Source: Parvularcula marina
Lineage (GTDB): Bacteria > Pseudomonadota > Alphaproteobacteria > Caulobacterales > Parvularculaceae
Direction: 5' to 3'
Assembly: GCF_003399445.1 (NCBI RefSeq)
Contig: NZ_QUQO01000001.1
Location: 1-64,000, forward strand
DNA length: 64,000 nt
A model generated the notes under the pieces. The model was not told the origin of the DNA and ran no database searches. It saw only the letters and a list, made by a program, of their open reading frames with translations. Position numbers and translations under genes: made by a program. This document shows, piece after piece, positions 26,229-34,296 of the stretch (position 1 is its first letter; each line of letters starts with the position of its first letter).

Positions 26229-27752
26229 CTACTGCCCGGACGTCCGCGCGGCAATCTTCACCGCTTCCATCATGGCACGGGCCTTGATCTCGCATTCGCG
26301 CTGTTCGGATTTGGGGTCGGAGTCAGCGACGATTCCGGCGCCAGCATTCACATGGACATGACCGTCCTTAAGAACCGCCATGCGCAGGCCGATACAAGTG
26401 TCGATGCCGCCATCTGCGCCGAAATAGCCGATGCAGCCGCCATAGGGGCCGCGGCCTTCCTGCTCCAGCTCGTCGATGATCTCCATGGCCCGGACTTTCG
26501 GCGCGCCGGTCAGCGTGCCCGCAGGGAAGCCTGCGGCCAGCGCATCGACAGGCCGCATGCCTTCACGAAGGCGGCCTTCGACATTGGAGACGATGTGCAT
26601 GACGTGGCTGTAGCGTTCGATAGTGAAGGTCTCTGTAGGGACGACCGTGCCCATATCGGAGGCGCGGCCGACATCATTACGCCCTAGATCGAGCAGCATC
26701 AGGTGCTCGGCGCGTTCCTTGGGATCTGCGAGAAGCTCCTGCTCCAGCGCCAGATCCTCCTCATGCGTGCTCCCGCGCGGGCGGGTCCCGGCGATGGGGC
26801 GGATCGTGACCTTGCCGTCGCGTATACGGACGAGAATTTCGGGACTTGCGCCCATCAGGCTGACAGGCCGGAAATTGAGATAAAAGAGGAAAGGCGAGGG
26901 GTTCACCCGGCGCACCGCGCGATAAATCGTGAAGGGATCCCCCTGATAGGGCGCGGAGAAGCGCTGGGAGAGGACGACCTGAAAGATGTCACCGGCCGCG
27001 ATATATTCCTTCGCCTTGGCCACCATCTCGGCATAGACACCTTTGGGCGTATGCGATGTAAAGACGGGTTCGGGTTGATCCGGCTGCGGCGGCTGGGCAA
27101 CCGGGCGATTGAGATCATCAATCGCATCGGCAAGGCGCTCGGCGGCCCGTCCATAGGCGGCGCGGGCAGAGACGCCTCTGTCGGGGCGTACGGGGCTGAC
27201 GACCACGACCTCGCGCTTCACATTGTCGAAGATCGCAATCAGGGTCGGGCGGACGAAATAACCGTCTGGCACGTCATAGGGGGCGGGCTTGCCGTTCGGC
27301 AGATGCTCCGTCAGCCGAACAAAATCATAGCCGAAATAGCCGAACATGCCGGCGGCCATGGGCGGCAGCTGGCGCTGGGTTTCGGCATCGAGTGTAATCG
27401 CCGATTGCTCAAGCACCCGATGCAGTGAGGGGATCGTCTCAAGATCATCGGTCTCGAACTGATCCGGGTTCGTTGCCGGGTGGCGGTTGATCTCAGCCTT
27501 CTGGCCATGCGCGCGCCAGATCAGGTCAGGTTTAAGGCCAATAAAGGAATAGCGCCCGAGCGTGTTTCCACCCTCGACGGATTCAAGAAGGAAGGTGTCC
27601 TTCCGGTTGCCTGCAAGTTTCAGATAGGCCGAAACGGGCGTATCGAGATCGCCAGCAAAGCGGCGCCAGACGAGCTGGGGCCGACCTTCCTTATACGCCT
27701 CTTCGAACTGGGCGAAGTCCGGGGCGGCTGAAGAATAGCCGTCCAGGGTCAC
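26229..27752 (-). CDS. trpE: Anthranilate synthase component I
   Basis: 507 residues; converts chorismate plus ammonia to anthranilate. The N-terminal domain has the tryptophan feedback site LLESVEGG (near residue 54). The C-terminal chorismate-binding domain shows FQVVLSQRFSAPYQGDPF, NPSPFLFYLNF, IAGTRPRGSTHEEDLALEQELLADPKERAEHLMLLDLGRNDVGR, SHVMHIVSNVEG, FPAGTLTGAPKVRAMEIIDELE and YGGCIGYFGADG. The start is GTG, overlapping the ppiD stop (GTGA). ppiD-trpE linkage is common in alphaproteobacteria. Confidence 0.97.
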   Translation of the reverse strand: MTLDGYSSAAPDFAQFEEAYKEGRPQLVWRRFAGDLDTPVSAYLKLAGNRKDTFLLESVEGGNTLGRYSFIGLKPDLIWRAHGQKAEINRHPATNPDQFETDDLETIPSLHRVLEQSAITLDAETQRQLPPMAAGMFGYFGYDFVRLTEHLPNGKPAPYDVPDGYFVRPTLIAIFDNVKREVVVVSPVRPDRGVSARAAYGRAAERLADAIDDLNRPVAQPPQPDQPEPVFTSHTPKGVYAEMVAKAKEYIAAGDIFQVVLSQRFSAPYQGDPFTIYRAVRRVNPSPFLFYLNFRPVSLMGASPEILVRIRDGKVTIRPIAGTRPRGSTHEEDLALEQELLADPKERAEHLMLLDLGRNDVGRASDMGTVVPTETFTIERYSHVMHIVSNVEGRLREGMRPVDALAAGFPAGTLTGAPKVRAMEIIDELEQEGRGPYGGCIGYFGADGGIDTCIGLRMAVLKDGHVHVNAGAGIVADSDPKSEQRECEIKARAMMEAVKIAARTSGQ

Positions 27753-29611
27753 TGCGTGGCGCCGAAACGCTGATCAAGAAGCGCCTGATTGGTCTTGACC
27801 CCAGCATCGGCCTCAAGCGTTCTCATATAGGCGTCGTAGAGGTCGCGGCTCAGTTCCTGTCCGAACTGGACCTCGTAACGGGCGATCATGTTCGCCGCCT
27901 GAACATTCGGCCCATAGCGGACGGCCTGAACCTGCGCGATGGTGACGCTGGAGTTCCCGCCACCTAGCGAGGAAAGAACGTCGCCGCTGGCACGGAAGAA
28001 GATATCTTCAACCAACGCGCTCGGCAGATCAGGTGGGGGAGCGGCGATGCTGATCGTCCGTGTGGCCGCGACGCCGCCAACTTCCGTGACGGCTTCTTCG
28101 AACGACTTGCCACCAGCCACAGCCTGCCGGACATCGTCGACCAGCTCGTTCAGCGCTTTGGTCCGATTGGCAGCCGCCGCGTCGAGGGCGACCTGCGCAG
28201 CTACTTCTTCAAAAGGCTTCAGCTTGGCTTCGGTGATGTCGTCGATCTGGATGAAGGCGTAGCCGCCATCGCCGAGCTGGATATCTTCGAAAAAGCCGTC
28301 CTGCTGCATGTTAAAGGCGGTACGCTGAACAGCGGATTCGATCTCAACCGTTTGCCCTGAAGGGGTCATGCCATTGGACGTGATCGGACCAATGGTTTCG
28401 GCGTTCAAATCGAGATCCAGTGCCGCAGCGGCTAGCGATGCGCCTGTGTCGCCTGCTTCCTGGATTTCGTCGTAAACGGCGTCTATCTCGGAGTTGAAGA
28501 CTTCTTCGGCAAGCTCTGTCTCAAGGTCCGGACGAGCCTCTTCGAATGTCACGACGACTTCCGGGGTGATCGAGGTGATATCCGCGATAACGACGCCGAA
28601 AACCCCATCAACAGGGCCAACGACGCCAGCTTCTTCGGACCCAAAGACAGCCTCGGCGACAGTATCATCCGCAAGCGCCCTTTGAGTCTCATCGGTGAAG
28701 CTGGCCAGCGTGCCGCCATTGGCAGTCACAGCTTCACGGAACGGCGTGCCGGCTTCGATTGCGCCGAGCGCTTCATGGGCCGCGTCGATCGTGCCGAACT
28801 GGCCTTGGGTGAAGGAACGAGTTTCCGGCGAGCCAAGCTGCGTAGCTCGGGCATCGTAAAGCTGGCGGACCTGTTCTTCATCGACCGTCACGCGCGCGCG
28901 AACGTCGTCCTCATTGAGGCGAAGGAGGGTGTAGGTCCTGTATTCCGGAGACTGATATTTCGTCGGGTTCGCTTCGTAATAAGCACGAAGGGCCGCCTCG
29001 TCAGGCTCAGGCAGATTGGCGGCGGTCAAAACAGCGATCGCGGTGTCGCGCTCTTCGGTCTGGCGCAGGACCAGCTTGCTGGTCAGGGTCTCTGGCGCCG
29101 GCTGGCCGAGCAGCAGTCCGTCATTAAGCTGGTCACGGAGCAGATCGACACGGACGATATCGCGGAATTCTTCCACCGACAGGCCGTTGATCGCGATGAA
29201 GCGATTGACCCGGCTTGAGTCAAACTCGCCATCCTCGTTCTGGAAAATCTCGTCATTACGAATGTAATCCTGAATCATCGAGGTCGTGACCGCCATGCCG
29301 AGCCGGTCCGCTTCTTCACGCACAAGCGCATTCCGTACGAGGCTACCGATCGATTCACTGAGCAGGCCCTGCTCAATGGCTTCTTCCCGCGTCACCCCGA
29401 CGTCGCTCTGGTCCTGCAAAAGCTGGTAACGGCGAGCAAATTCCTGCTCGACCTGTTGGGCCGTGAATCCCTGATTGCCGACCTCGACCGCTTTACCGCG
29501 GCCAAAATTCGACAGGGCCGGCACGCCGACCACCCCAAATGCCGCAATGATGAGGGCCATAAAGACATACTTGCCCGGGCCATTCATGAGCTTTCGGAAC
29601 ATCGTGAGCAT
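27749..29611 (-). CDS. ppiD: Periplasmic folding chaperone PpiD (SurA_N/PPIC-type)
   Basis: 620 residues. One N-terminal membrane helix (KYVFMALIIAAFGVVGVPAL) anchors the protein, with a SurA-N-like chaperone domain (residues 35-160) and a rotamase-like region following. The central part (about 240-370) is a degenerate parvulin domain. PpiD assists folding of exported proteins leaving SecYEG. Transcribed with trpE by a 4-base overlap and divergent from tpiA. Confidence 0.9.
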   Translation of the reverse strand: MLTMFRKLMNGPGKYVFMALIIAAFGVVGVPALSNFGRGKAVEVGNQGFTAQQVEQEFARRYQLLQDQSDVGVTREEAIEQGLLSESIGSLVRNALVREEADRLGMAVTTSMIQDYIRNDEIFQNEDGEFDSSRVNRFIAINGLSVEEFRDIVRVDLLRDQLNDGLLLGQPAPETLTSKLVLRQTEERDTAIAVLTAANLPEPDEAALRAYYEANPTKYQSPEYRTYTLLRLNEDDVRARVTVDEEQVRQLYDARATQLGSPETRSFTQGQFGTIDAAHEALGAIEAGTPFREAVTANGGTLASFTDETQRALADDTVAEAVFGSEEAGVVGPVDGVFGVVIADITSITPEVVVTFEEARPDLETELAEEVFNSEIDAVYDEIQEAGDTGASLAAAALDLDLNAETIGPITSNGMTPSGQTVEIESAVQRTAFNMQQDGFFEDIQLGDGGYAFIQIDDITEAKLKPFEEVAAQVALDAAAANRTKALNELVDDVRQAVAGGKSFEEAVTEVGGVAATRTISIAAPPPDLPSALVEDIFFRASGDVLSSLGGGNSSVTIAQVQAVRYGPNVQAANMIARYEVQFGQELSRDLYDAYMRTLEADAGVKTNQALLDQRFGATQ

Positions 29612-29746
29612 GTGTGCGATCTCTCTTCTGAGCGTGCGTGCGCATTCGAGCGCGTGGTTTGGCGAGCCTTGTCAAACTTGGCAAGGGCCGGGGCGCGGGC
29701 CATAGACCAGCCAAACATCGGTCATCCGGAAGAAAGGACCGCAAAC

Positions 29747-30457
29747 ATGAAAAGACTGATCGCGGGGAACTGGAAAATGCATGGCTTGAAGGCGGCCATG
29801 GCAGAAATCGAAGCCCTGTCCGGCAAGCTGACGCCTGCTGATCTCGAGAAAAGTGACGTGCTGATCTGCCCACCTGCGACGCTTCTGATGGGGCTGGGTG
29901 AGCAGGCGCATAACGGTGTCGCGCTTGGCGGGCAGAATTGCCATCAGGAGGAAATGGGCGCCTATACCGGCGATATCTCCGCCGAGATGCTGGCCGAGGC
30001 GGGCGCAAGCTATTGCATCGTCGGGCATTCAGAGCGCCGTGCAAAACATGGCGAGCATGACGCGCTGGTCCGCCAGAAGGCCGATGCCTGCCACCGTGCA
30101 GGGATCACGCCCATCATCTGTGTCGGTGAATCCTTCACTGACCGGGCGCAGGGCAAGGCCGTTAAGGTCGTGACCTCCCAGCTCTGGGCATCTCTGCCTG
30201 AAGATCACAGCCAGGTCGTCGTCGCTTATGAGCCTGTCTGGGCGGTCGGCAGCGGCGCGATCCCAACTCTCGACGATATAGGCGAGGTTCACGCGGCGTT
30301 GCGTGAGGTTGCCGGGCAAAATGCACGGATTCTTTATGGGGGGTCTGTAAAGCCGTCCAACGCGGCCCAGATCCTGTCTGTTCCTAATGTTCACGGCGTC
30401 CTTGTGGGTGGAGCCAGCCTGAAGGCCGAGGAGTTTTACGGAATCATCTCTGCCTGA
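29747..30457 (+). CDS. tpiA: Triosephosphate isomerase
   Basis: 236 residues from ATG 29747, with AAGGA upstream. Interconverts dihydroxyacetone phosphate and glyceraldehyde-3-phosphate. Active-site elements: Lys10 in AGNWKMHG, His in YCIVGHSERR, Glu in VVAYEPVWAVGSG, and the C-terminal phosphate loop ILYGGSVKPSN...GVLVGGASL. It is about 10-15 residues shorter than most bacterial enzymes, but all catalytic parts are intact. It overlaps the next gene as TGATG. Confidence 0.97.
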   Translation: MKRLIAGNWKMHGLKAAMAEIEALSGKLTPADLEKSDVLICPPATLLMGLGEQAHNGVALGGQNCHQEEMGAYTGDISAEMLAEAGASYCIVGHSERRAKHGEHDALVRQKADACHRAGITPIICVGESFTDRAQGKAVKVVTSQLWASLPEDHSQVVVAYEPVWAVGSGAIPTLDDIGEVHAALREVAGQNARILYGGSVKPSNAAQILSVPNVHGVLVGGASLKAEEFYGIISA

Positions 30458-31470
30458 TGCCTCATTCGCTCGTCTTTAATATCGGTCTGGCCCTGACCCT
30501 GTTCGTGATCCTCTGGTCCTACTGGATGGAGCGGCGGGTGACGCGGGCCAAGCCGCCGGCGGGCGAGATGATCAAGACTTCCCGCGGCATGATGCATGTC
30601 ATCCGCCGCGGGGGCAGTGGAGAGGCCGCTAAAACGCCCATCGTCCTGATCCATGGTTCGACGACCAATGCGCTCGATATGGAAATGGATATGGCCTCAA
30701 GGCTGGAGGCTGAGCGGGACGTCTTCATCCCCGACCGGCCCGGGCATGGATTTTCTGACCGCTCGGAAGATGGCTGGCGTCTAGATGTTCAGGCTGCCCA
30801 GATCCACGAGGCGCTGAGGGAAGCTGGCATCGAAAAGCCAATTGTCCTCGGCCAGAGCTATGGCGGGGCCGTCGCGCTCCGTTATGCGCTCGATTACCCT
30901 CAGGATATTTCCGGGCTGGTTCTTGTCGCCGCCGTTACTCATCCCTGGCCGGGCGGGGTCAGCTGGTACAACAGGGTCGGCATCAATCCGCTTTATGGCT
31001 GGCTCTTCCGGCGGACCTTCATTGCAATTTACGGCCGTTACGGCTCGCCGCGCGGCGTTGCGCGGGCCTTGCGCGGCAGCAAGAATGCCAATCGCTATTT
31101 CACCCGCACGCGCGTGCCGCTGACCTTTCGGCCGCGCCATTTCCTCTACAATAATGAGGACATCGTCCGGCTTTATGAGCAGTTGTTCGCGATGGCAGAT
31201 CGTTATGACGAGCTTGATCTGCCGATCGAAGCGGTAGCTGGCACCCATGATATGACGGTGATGACCTCGATCCATGCGCGCTCGCTCGACAGCCAGATCG
31301 GGGGCCTCAATCTCGAGGTCATCGATGGCGGCGGGCATGCCCTGCACCATACCCATCCCGACGAAGTGATGGAGGCGATACATCGCCTCGATACGCGGCT
31401 TGCAAATCAGGGACGTTCGCCCTTACAAGGCGCGCTTCGACGACTTACCTCTGTTTTCCCGGGCGCGTGA
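30457..31470 (+). CDS. Alpha/beta hydrolase with N-terminal membrane helix
   Basis: 337 residues. An N-terminal helix (FNIGLALTLFVILWSYW) is followed by an alpha/beta hydrolase core: oxyanion segment VLIHGSTTNAL, PDRPGHGFSDR, nucleophile elbow LGQSYGGAVALRYAL (Ser in G-Q-S-Y-G), Asp in AVAGTHDMTV and His in IDGGGHALHHTHPDEV. The substrate is unknown. It is translationally coupled to tpiA (TGATG) and lies 24 bases before secG. Confidence 0.87.
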   Translation: MPHSLVFNIGLALTLFVILWSYWMERRVTRAKPPAGEMIKTSRGMMHVIRRGGSGEAAKTPIVLIHGSTTNALDMEMDMASRLEAERDVFIPDRPGHGFSDRSEDGWRLDVQAAQIHEALREAGIEKPIVLGQSYGGAVALRYALDYPQDISGLVLVAAVTHPWPGGVSWYNRVGINPLYGWLFRRTFIAIYGRYGSPRGVARALRGSKNANRYFTRTRVPLTFRPRHFLYNNEDIVRLYEQLFAMADRYDELDLPIEAVAGTHDMTVMTSIHARSLDSQIGGLNLEVIDGGGHALHHTHPDEVMEAIHRLDTRLANQGRSPLQGALRRLTSVFPGA

Positions 31471-31494
31471 CGCGCTGGATCCAGGACCCCATTC

Positions 31495-31953
31495 ATGACT
31501 GCCGTACTGCTGACCATTCATACTCTTCTTGTGATCGCCCTTGTTGGCGTCGTCCTCCTGCAGCGCTCCGAAGGCGGCGCGCTGGGCATGGGCGGTGGAG
31601 GCGGCGGCATGATGTCTGGCCGCGGCGCCGCGAATGCGCTGACCCGTTCAACGACGCTGCTGGCAGCCGCGTTTTTTACGACCTCGGTCCTCTTGGCGAT
31701 CACCTCTGATCGTGGGGTCACCGAACAGGATATCCTCGACCAGCTGACCGGTGAGGAAAGCGGGCAGGAAGGTGATATCGGCGACATCGACGCGGATGAC
31801 ATTTTCGATTTCGGCGATGAGGATGCAGCAGCTGCGACAGATCCCGAAGTGGTCCTGCCGGATCCGACAGACAGCATTCCGGGTGATGATGTCCCGGCAA
31901 CGACGACCGGCGGTGAAGAACCTGCCGGTGAAGAAGAGCCGCAACGCGGCTGA
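31495..31953 (+). CDS. secG: Protein translocase subunit SecG
   Basis: 152 residues, auxiliary subunit of the SecYEG channel. Two membrane helices (TAVLLTIHTLLVIALVGVVLL and TTLLAAAFFTTSVLLAIT) flank the conserved loop QRSEGGALGMGGGGGGMMSGRGAANALTR. A long acidic C-terminal tail (about 70 residues rich in Asp/Glu/Thr/Pro) is typical of alphaproteobacterial SecG. tpiA-secG linkage is conserved, but pyrG, which often follows, is replaced by a tRNA gene. Confidence 0.95.
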   Translation: MTAVLLTIHTLLVIALVGVVLLQRSEGGALGMGGGGGGMMSGRGAANALTRSTTLLAAAFFTTSVLLAITSDRGVTEQDILDQLTGEESGQEGDIGDIDADDIFDFGDEDAAAATDPEVVLPDPTDSIPGDDVPATTTGGEEPAGEEEPQRG

Positions 31954-31962
31954 CAAACATTC

Positions 31963-31984
31963 CGTGTTCCGCTAACGGAGCACG
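31963..31984. terminator. Strong hairpin between secG and tRNA-Val
   Basis: CGTGTTCCG (31963-31971) pairs with CGGAGCACG (31976-31984) over 9 bp (one G-T pair) around a CTAA loop. It may end secG transcription or shield the tRNA leader. There is no T run, so intrinsic termination is not certain. Confidence 0.45.
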
Positions 31985-31988
31985 TGAA

Positions 31989-32064
<76 letters not shown>

Positions 32065-32152
32065 TATCCCCACGGAACAGCCGATATTGCCGCTCAGCGG
32101 CGGGGGGTGAAGCCGAACTCCCTTGTTTAAGGATGCGCGCCTCTGGCGCGAC

Positions 32153-32177
32153 AGTTCGAGTCTCTCATCGCCCACCA
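32153..32177 (+). repeat. Direct repeat of the tRNA-Val 3' end (attachment-site-like)
   Basis: 25 bases identical to 32040-32064 (T-arm half, acceptor strand and CCA of tRNA-Val), 88 bases after the intact tRNA. Site-specific integrases typically leave such copies at the far end of an island. The 88 bases between copies hold no integrase, so this would be a scar, an internal deletion or a tandem junction. Confidence 0.75.
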
Positions 32178-32269
32178 GCCTTCGCCCTGACGGGCTACGG
32201 CTTGGCAAGCCAGCCTGAGCTGGACGTTATTTTCAGAAATGAACATGCCAATAGCCGCGGGCGAAGGCT
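32177..32269. repeat. Long inverted repeat after the tRNA 3' copy
   Basis: AGCCTTCGCCC (32177-32187) and GGGCGAAGGCT (32259-32269) are perfect 11-base inverted arms around a 71-base interior. The interior has its own small dyad (GGCTT-GGC-AAGCC). It looks like a palindromic repeat unit or an element end. No gene is seen from 32065 to about 32366. Confidence 0.55.
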
Positions 32270-32366
32270 GCCACGTTGCGGATCATAGTCACTCATGATC
32301 AGAGATTGATACGTGCATTTTGCTCATGCTCAATGCACCCTACTTGCTGGGGCGACATAAAGCGCT

Positions 32367-32610
32367 ATGACTCAGCGAGTCGAAACGGGTTCAATAGATG
32401 GCGGACAAGTTTTAAAGGACGCTGCAGCTCGCGCGGTCTTCGGAGATGCGGCGGGCAGCACAAACAGGTCAAATAGCTAAATCTGCTTATGGAGATCCTC
32501 AGGCTAGGTCGCTATTCATTTTTCAATCAGGCGCTGCGTCTCAAGTAGCTGGCGAAGTTGGAAATCAAATTCGGCAAGAGATTAAAGAGAAACAACTTGA
32601 CGGTCGTTAA
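32367..32610 (+). pseudogene. Frameshifted remnant of an unidentified gene
   Basis: Two protein-like segments lie in different frames. Frame A from 32367 reads ...GSIDGGQVLKDAAARAVFGDAAG and stops at 32480. Frame B, open to 32610, reads ...GQIAKSAYGDPQARSLFIFQ then SGAASQVAGEVGNQIRQEIK and stops. One single-base insertion between about 32430 and 32462 would join them into one C-terminal sequence. No start for a full gene is present upstream. I do not recognise the family; the helical Ala/Gly/Gln-rich end resembles the tail of a large surface or effector protein. Confidence 0.4.
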
Positions 32611-32842
32611 GAATAGTAAAAATAGAAAAAGCATACTTGCAGAGGTATTACTCTTTTCCACAATTCGATATGTATTCTTCATAGCGATTGCTTGTATTAT
32701 TGTAAAGTATATATATGGATGGAACTGGAGTGGATATTTTCGGGCGTTTTTATTCATGTCATTTATATCATTATTCGTGCATTTTATATTGAGTACACGA
32801 ATTATATTATCTGAGATTTTCAAATTATCAAAAAAAAGATAG
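32597..32842 (+). CDS. AT-rich small membrane protein of unknown function
   Basis: About 81 residues from TTG 32597 (an alternative TTG lies at 32558), overlapping the end of the remnant reading frame. It has a Lys/Asn-rich start, then two hydrophobic helices (RYVFFIAIACIIVKYIYGW and YFRAFLFMSFISLFVHFIL) and a basic end KLSKKR. The DNA is far more AT-rich than the rest of the window. Size, composition and position after a broken large-protein end are like an immunity protein, but this is speculation. A 111-codon reverse frame covers the same DNA and is less convincing. Confidence 0.4.
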   Translation: MTVVKNSKNRKSILAEVLLFSTIRYVFFIAIACIIVKYIYGWNWSGYFRAFLFMSFISLFVHFILSTRIILSEIFKLSKKR

Positions 32843-33110
32843 TAAAAAATCACGAGATTCAAGTGTTGTCTGATGCCGATTGTGATCTACACATTGGCTT
32901 CCATACTGGTCCCGTGTATCAGCCTCGGATCACAACTCTCTAGTTTCCGGGTCCCTTCCTGTTCGCGAATCTGATCCCTGCCTCCCAGCCAGATCACACC
33001 CCGTTGGCGCTGGTCACTGAGCTTGTTCGTGCCGCAAGGGATGAATCAGCAAGTAGAGTGCATTGAGTGTGAGCGAAATGCACGTCTTTGGTGACCTTCG
33101 TGGTCATCGA
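32843..33110. other. Gene-free region, no recognised function
   Basis: Non-coding stretch between the AT-rich gene and the end of the alginate locus. Composition returns from AT-rich to GC-rich around 32.95 kb, a probable junction of acquired and core DNA. I see no repeats matching the tRNA copy and no credible reading frame. Confidence 0.4.
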
Positions 33111-33149
33111 TTTAAAGATGATCTTCCATTCGCAGAACGGAAGATCATT
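33111..33149 (-). terminator. Terminator of the alginate lyase/TRAP operon
   Basis: On the minus strand a long stem (AATGATCTTCCGTTC at 33149-33135 against GAATGGAAGATCATC at 33131-33117, one mismatch) with a 3-base loop is followed by TTTAAA. It lies 10 bases past the PL7 lyase stop. Confidence 0.75.
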
Positions 33150-33159
33150 AAACTGACCA

Positions 33160-34248
33160 TCACTCCTGCACCATCTCCACAGGCGCCTCTGACGGCCCCT
33201 GAATGATGCGGGAGAAGGTCGCCTGGGCATAATTGCCGTCGGCCTTGTCGGTTGCCCAGTCACCGGTACCGGGGCAGGCGGCATACCAGAAGCCTTCCGC
33301 CGTTGAGGCGCTGCACTGATTATAGATCCCCGCCTTGAAATAGAGGGAATCTCCGCCATAGCTGTACGGATTATCGTCCTCATCGACATGGCCGTAAGGA
33401 TCGACATTGCTGATCAGGCTTTTGGTGTAGGTGACGGTGCCTAAGCGCTCATTCTCAAATGTCAGATACATCGTGTTGCGGTGAACATTGATCGTGTAGC
33501 TGAACTCTTCACCGAGCGCGATGCCGTCCGCTCTCGGATCATTAGGGTTCTCCCAGGTGAAGCCGAAAACGGGATAAGCAATGTCTTTTCGCACCGGATT
33601 GTCTTTTGCGAGATTGCGCTCATAGGTCCAGAAGACTGACCCTGTCTCATGATCGGGCCATTTCTTGTAATAGACCTTGATCGGCTCATTGCCATAGCCG
33701 AAGCCGCTGGATGTATCATCATATTTGATGGCGTGGATCTGTCCGACAACGGCAGAATAGGCGGCGGCTTTCTCCGGCCGCCCGGCGTTGCGCGAAACAT
33801 GATCAACCTTGAGGGTCGCCTCGAGCTTGCCGCCGATACGCCCGTATTTCTCTGATCTCTTGCGCGCCTCGACCGCCCAATTGTTCTCATAACCGGCCGT
33901 TTTATAGCGCGTATTCGTGCCGCGGAGCATCTCGCGCAGCTCGCTTCTGGTGTTGGTCGAGTTTTTCGTCGTGATCGCCTTGTTGGGCGAGGCAAAGACG
34001 AGGTGGTCCTCCTCGTTGAGATAGAAGAAATCCGGGTGCGAATAGTCCTGAAGCTCTTTGACAGTGATCGTGTCGGGCTTGTTGTCGCGGTTATCATCCT
34101 GCGGCAGGGTCAGGTTCCACTGGCTGAGATCAAAATGGGCCGCAGGCACTTTTGTCTCGGCATTAGCGGTCGACACTGCTGCGATGCTGGTGAGCCCGAA
34201 TAAAGCGAGACCCGTGATGTGTGATGTTAGGATCTGAGGCATCTTCAC
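33160..34248 (-). CDS. Secreted alginate lyase, polysaccharide lyase family 7
   Basis: 362 residues with a signal peptide cleaved near residue 30 (STANAE). Cleaves alginate by beta-elimination. All three PL7 signatures are present: RSELREM (101-107), QIH (170-172) and YFKAGIYNQ (303-311); they hold the catalytic Arg, Gln, His and Tyr. In this family QIH, rather than QVH, goes with activity on guluronate-containing blocks. A single catalytic domain without a carbohydrate-binding module. It is the last gene of the TRAP transporter operon, 48 bases after dctM. Confidence 0.95.
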   Translation of the reverse strand: MKMPQILTSHITGLALFGLTSIAAVSTANAETKVPAAHFDLSQWNLTLPQDDNRDNKPDTITVKELQDYSHPDFFYLNEEDHLVFASPNKAITTKNSTNTRSELREMLRGTNTRYKTAGYENNWAVEARKRSEKYGRIGGKLEATLKVDHVSRNAGRPEKAAAYSAVVGQIHAIKYDDTSSGFGYGNEPIKVYYKKWPDHETGSVFWTYERNLAKDNPVRKDIAYPVFGFTWENPNDPRADGIALGEEFSYTINVHRNTMYLTFENERLGTVTYTKSLISNVDPYGHVDEDDNPYSYGGDSLYFKAGIYNQCSASTAEGFWYAACPGTGDWATDKADGNYAQATFSRIIQGPSEAPVEMVQE

Positions 34249-34296
34249 CTCCCATTTTTAGTTTTTGACAGGAGCGTACGAAATGGTGGCCGCCCC

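Noticed and set aside
32065-32177. Possible second tRNA gene ending with the duplicated 3' sequence
   Set aside because: No acceptor 5' strand pairs with ATCGCCC and no anticodon arm with U33 and a 5-bp stem can be drawn; only the T-arm half and acceptor strand match tRNA-Val.
32527-32862. 111-codon reverse-strand frame in the AT-rich segment
   Set aside because: Low-complexity hydrophobic translation with no ribosome site; AT-rich DNA gives long frames in both directions, and the forward frame has a better helix-loop-helix layout.
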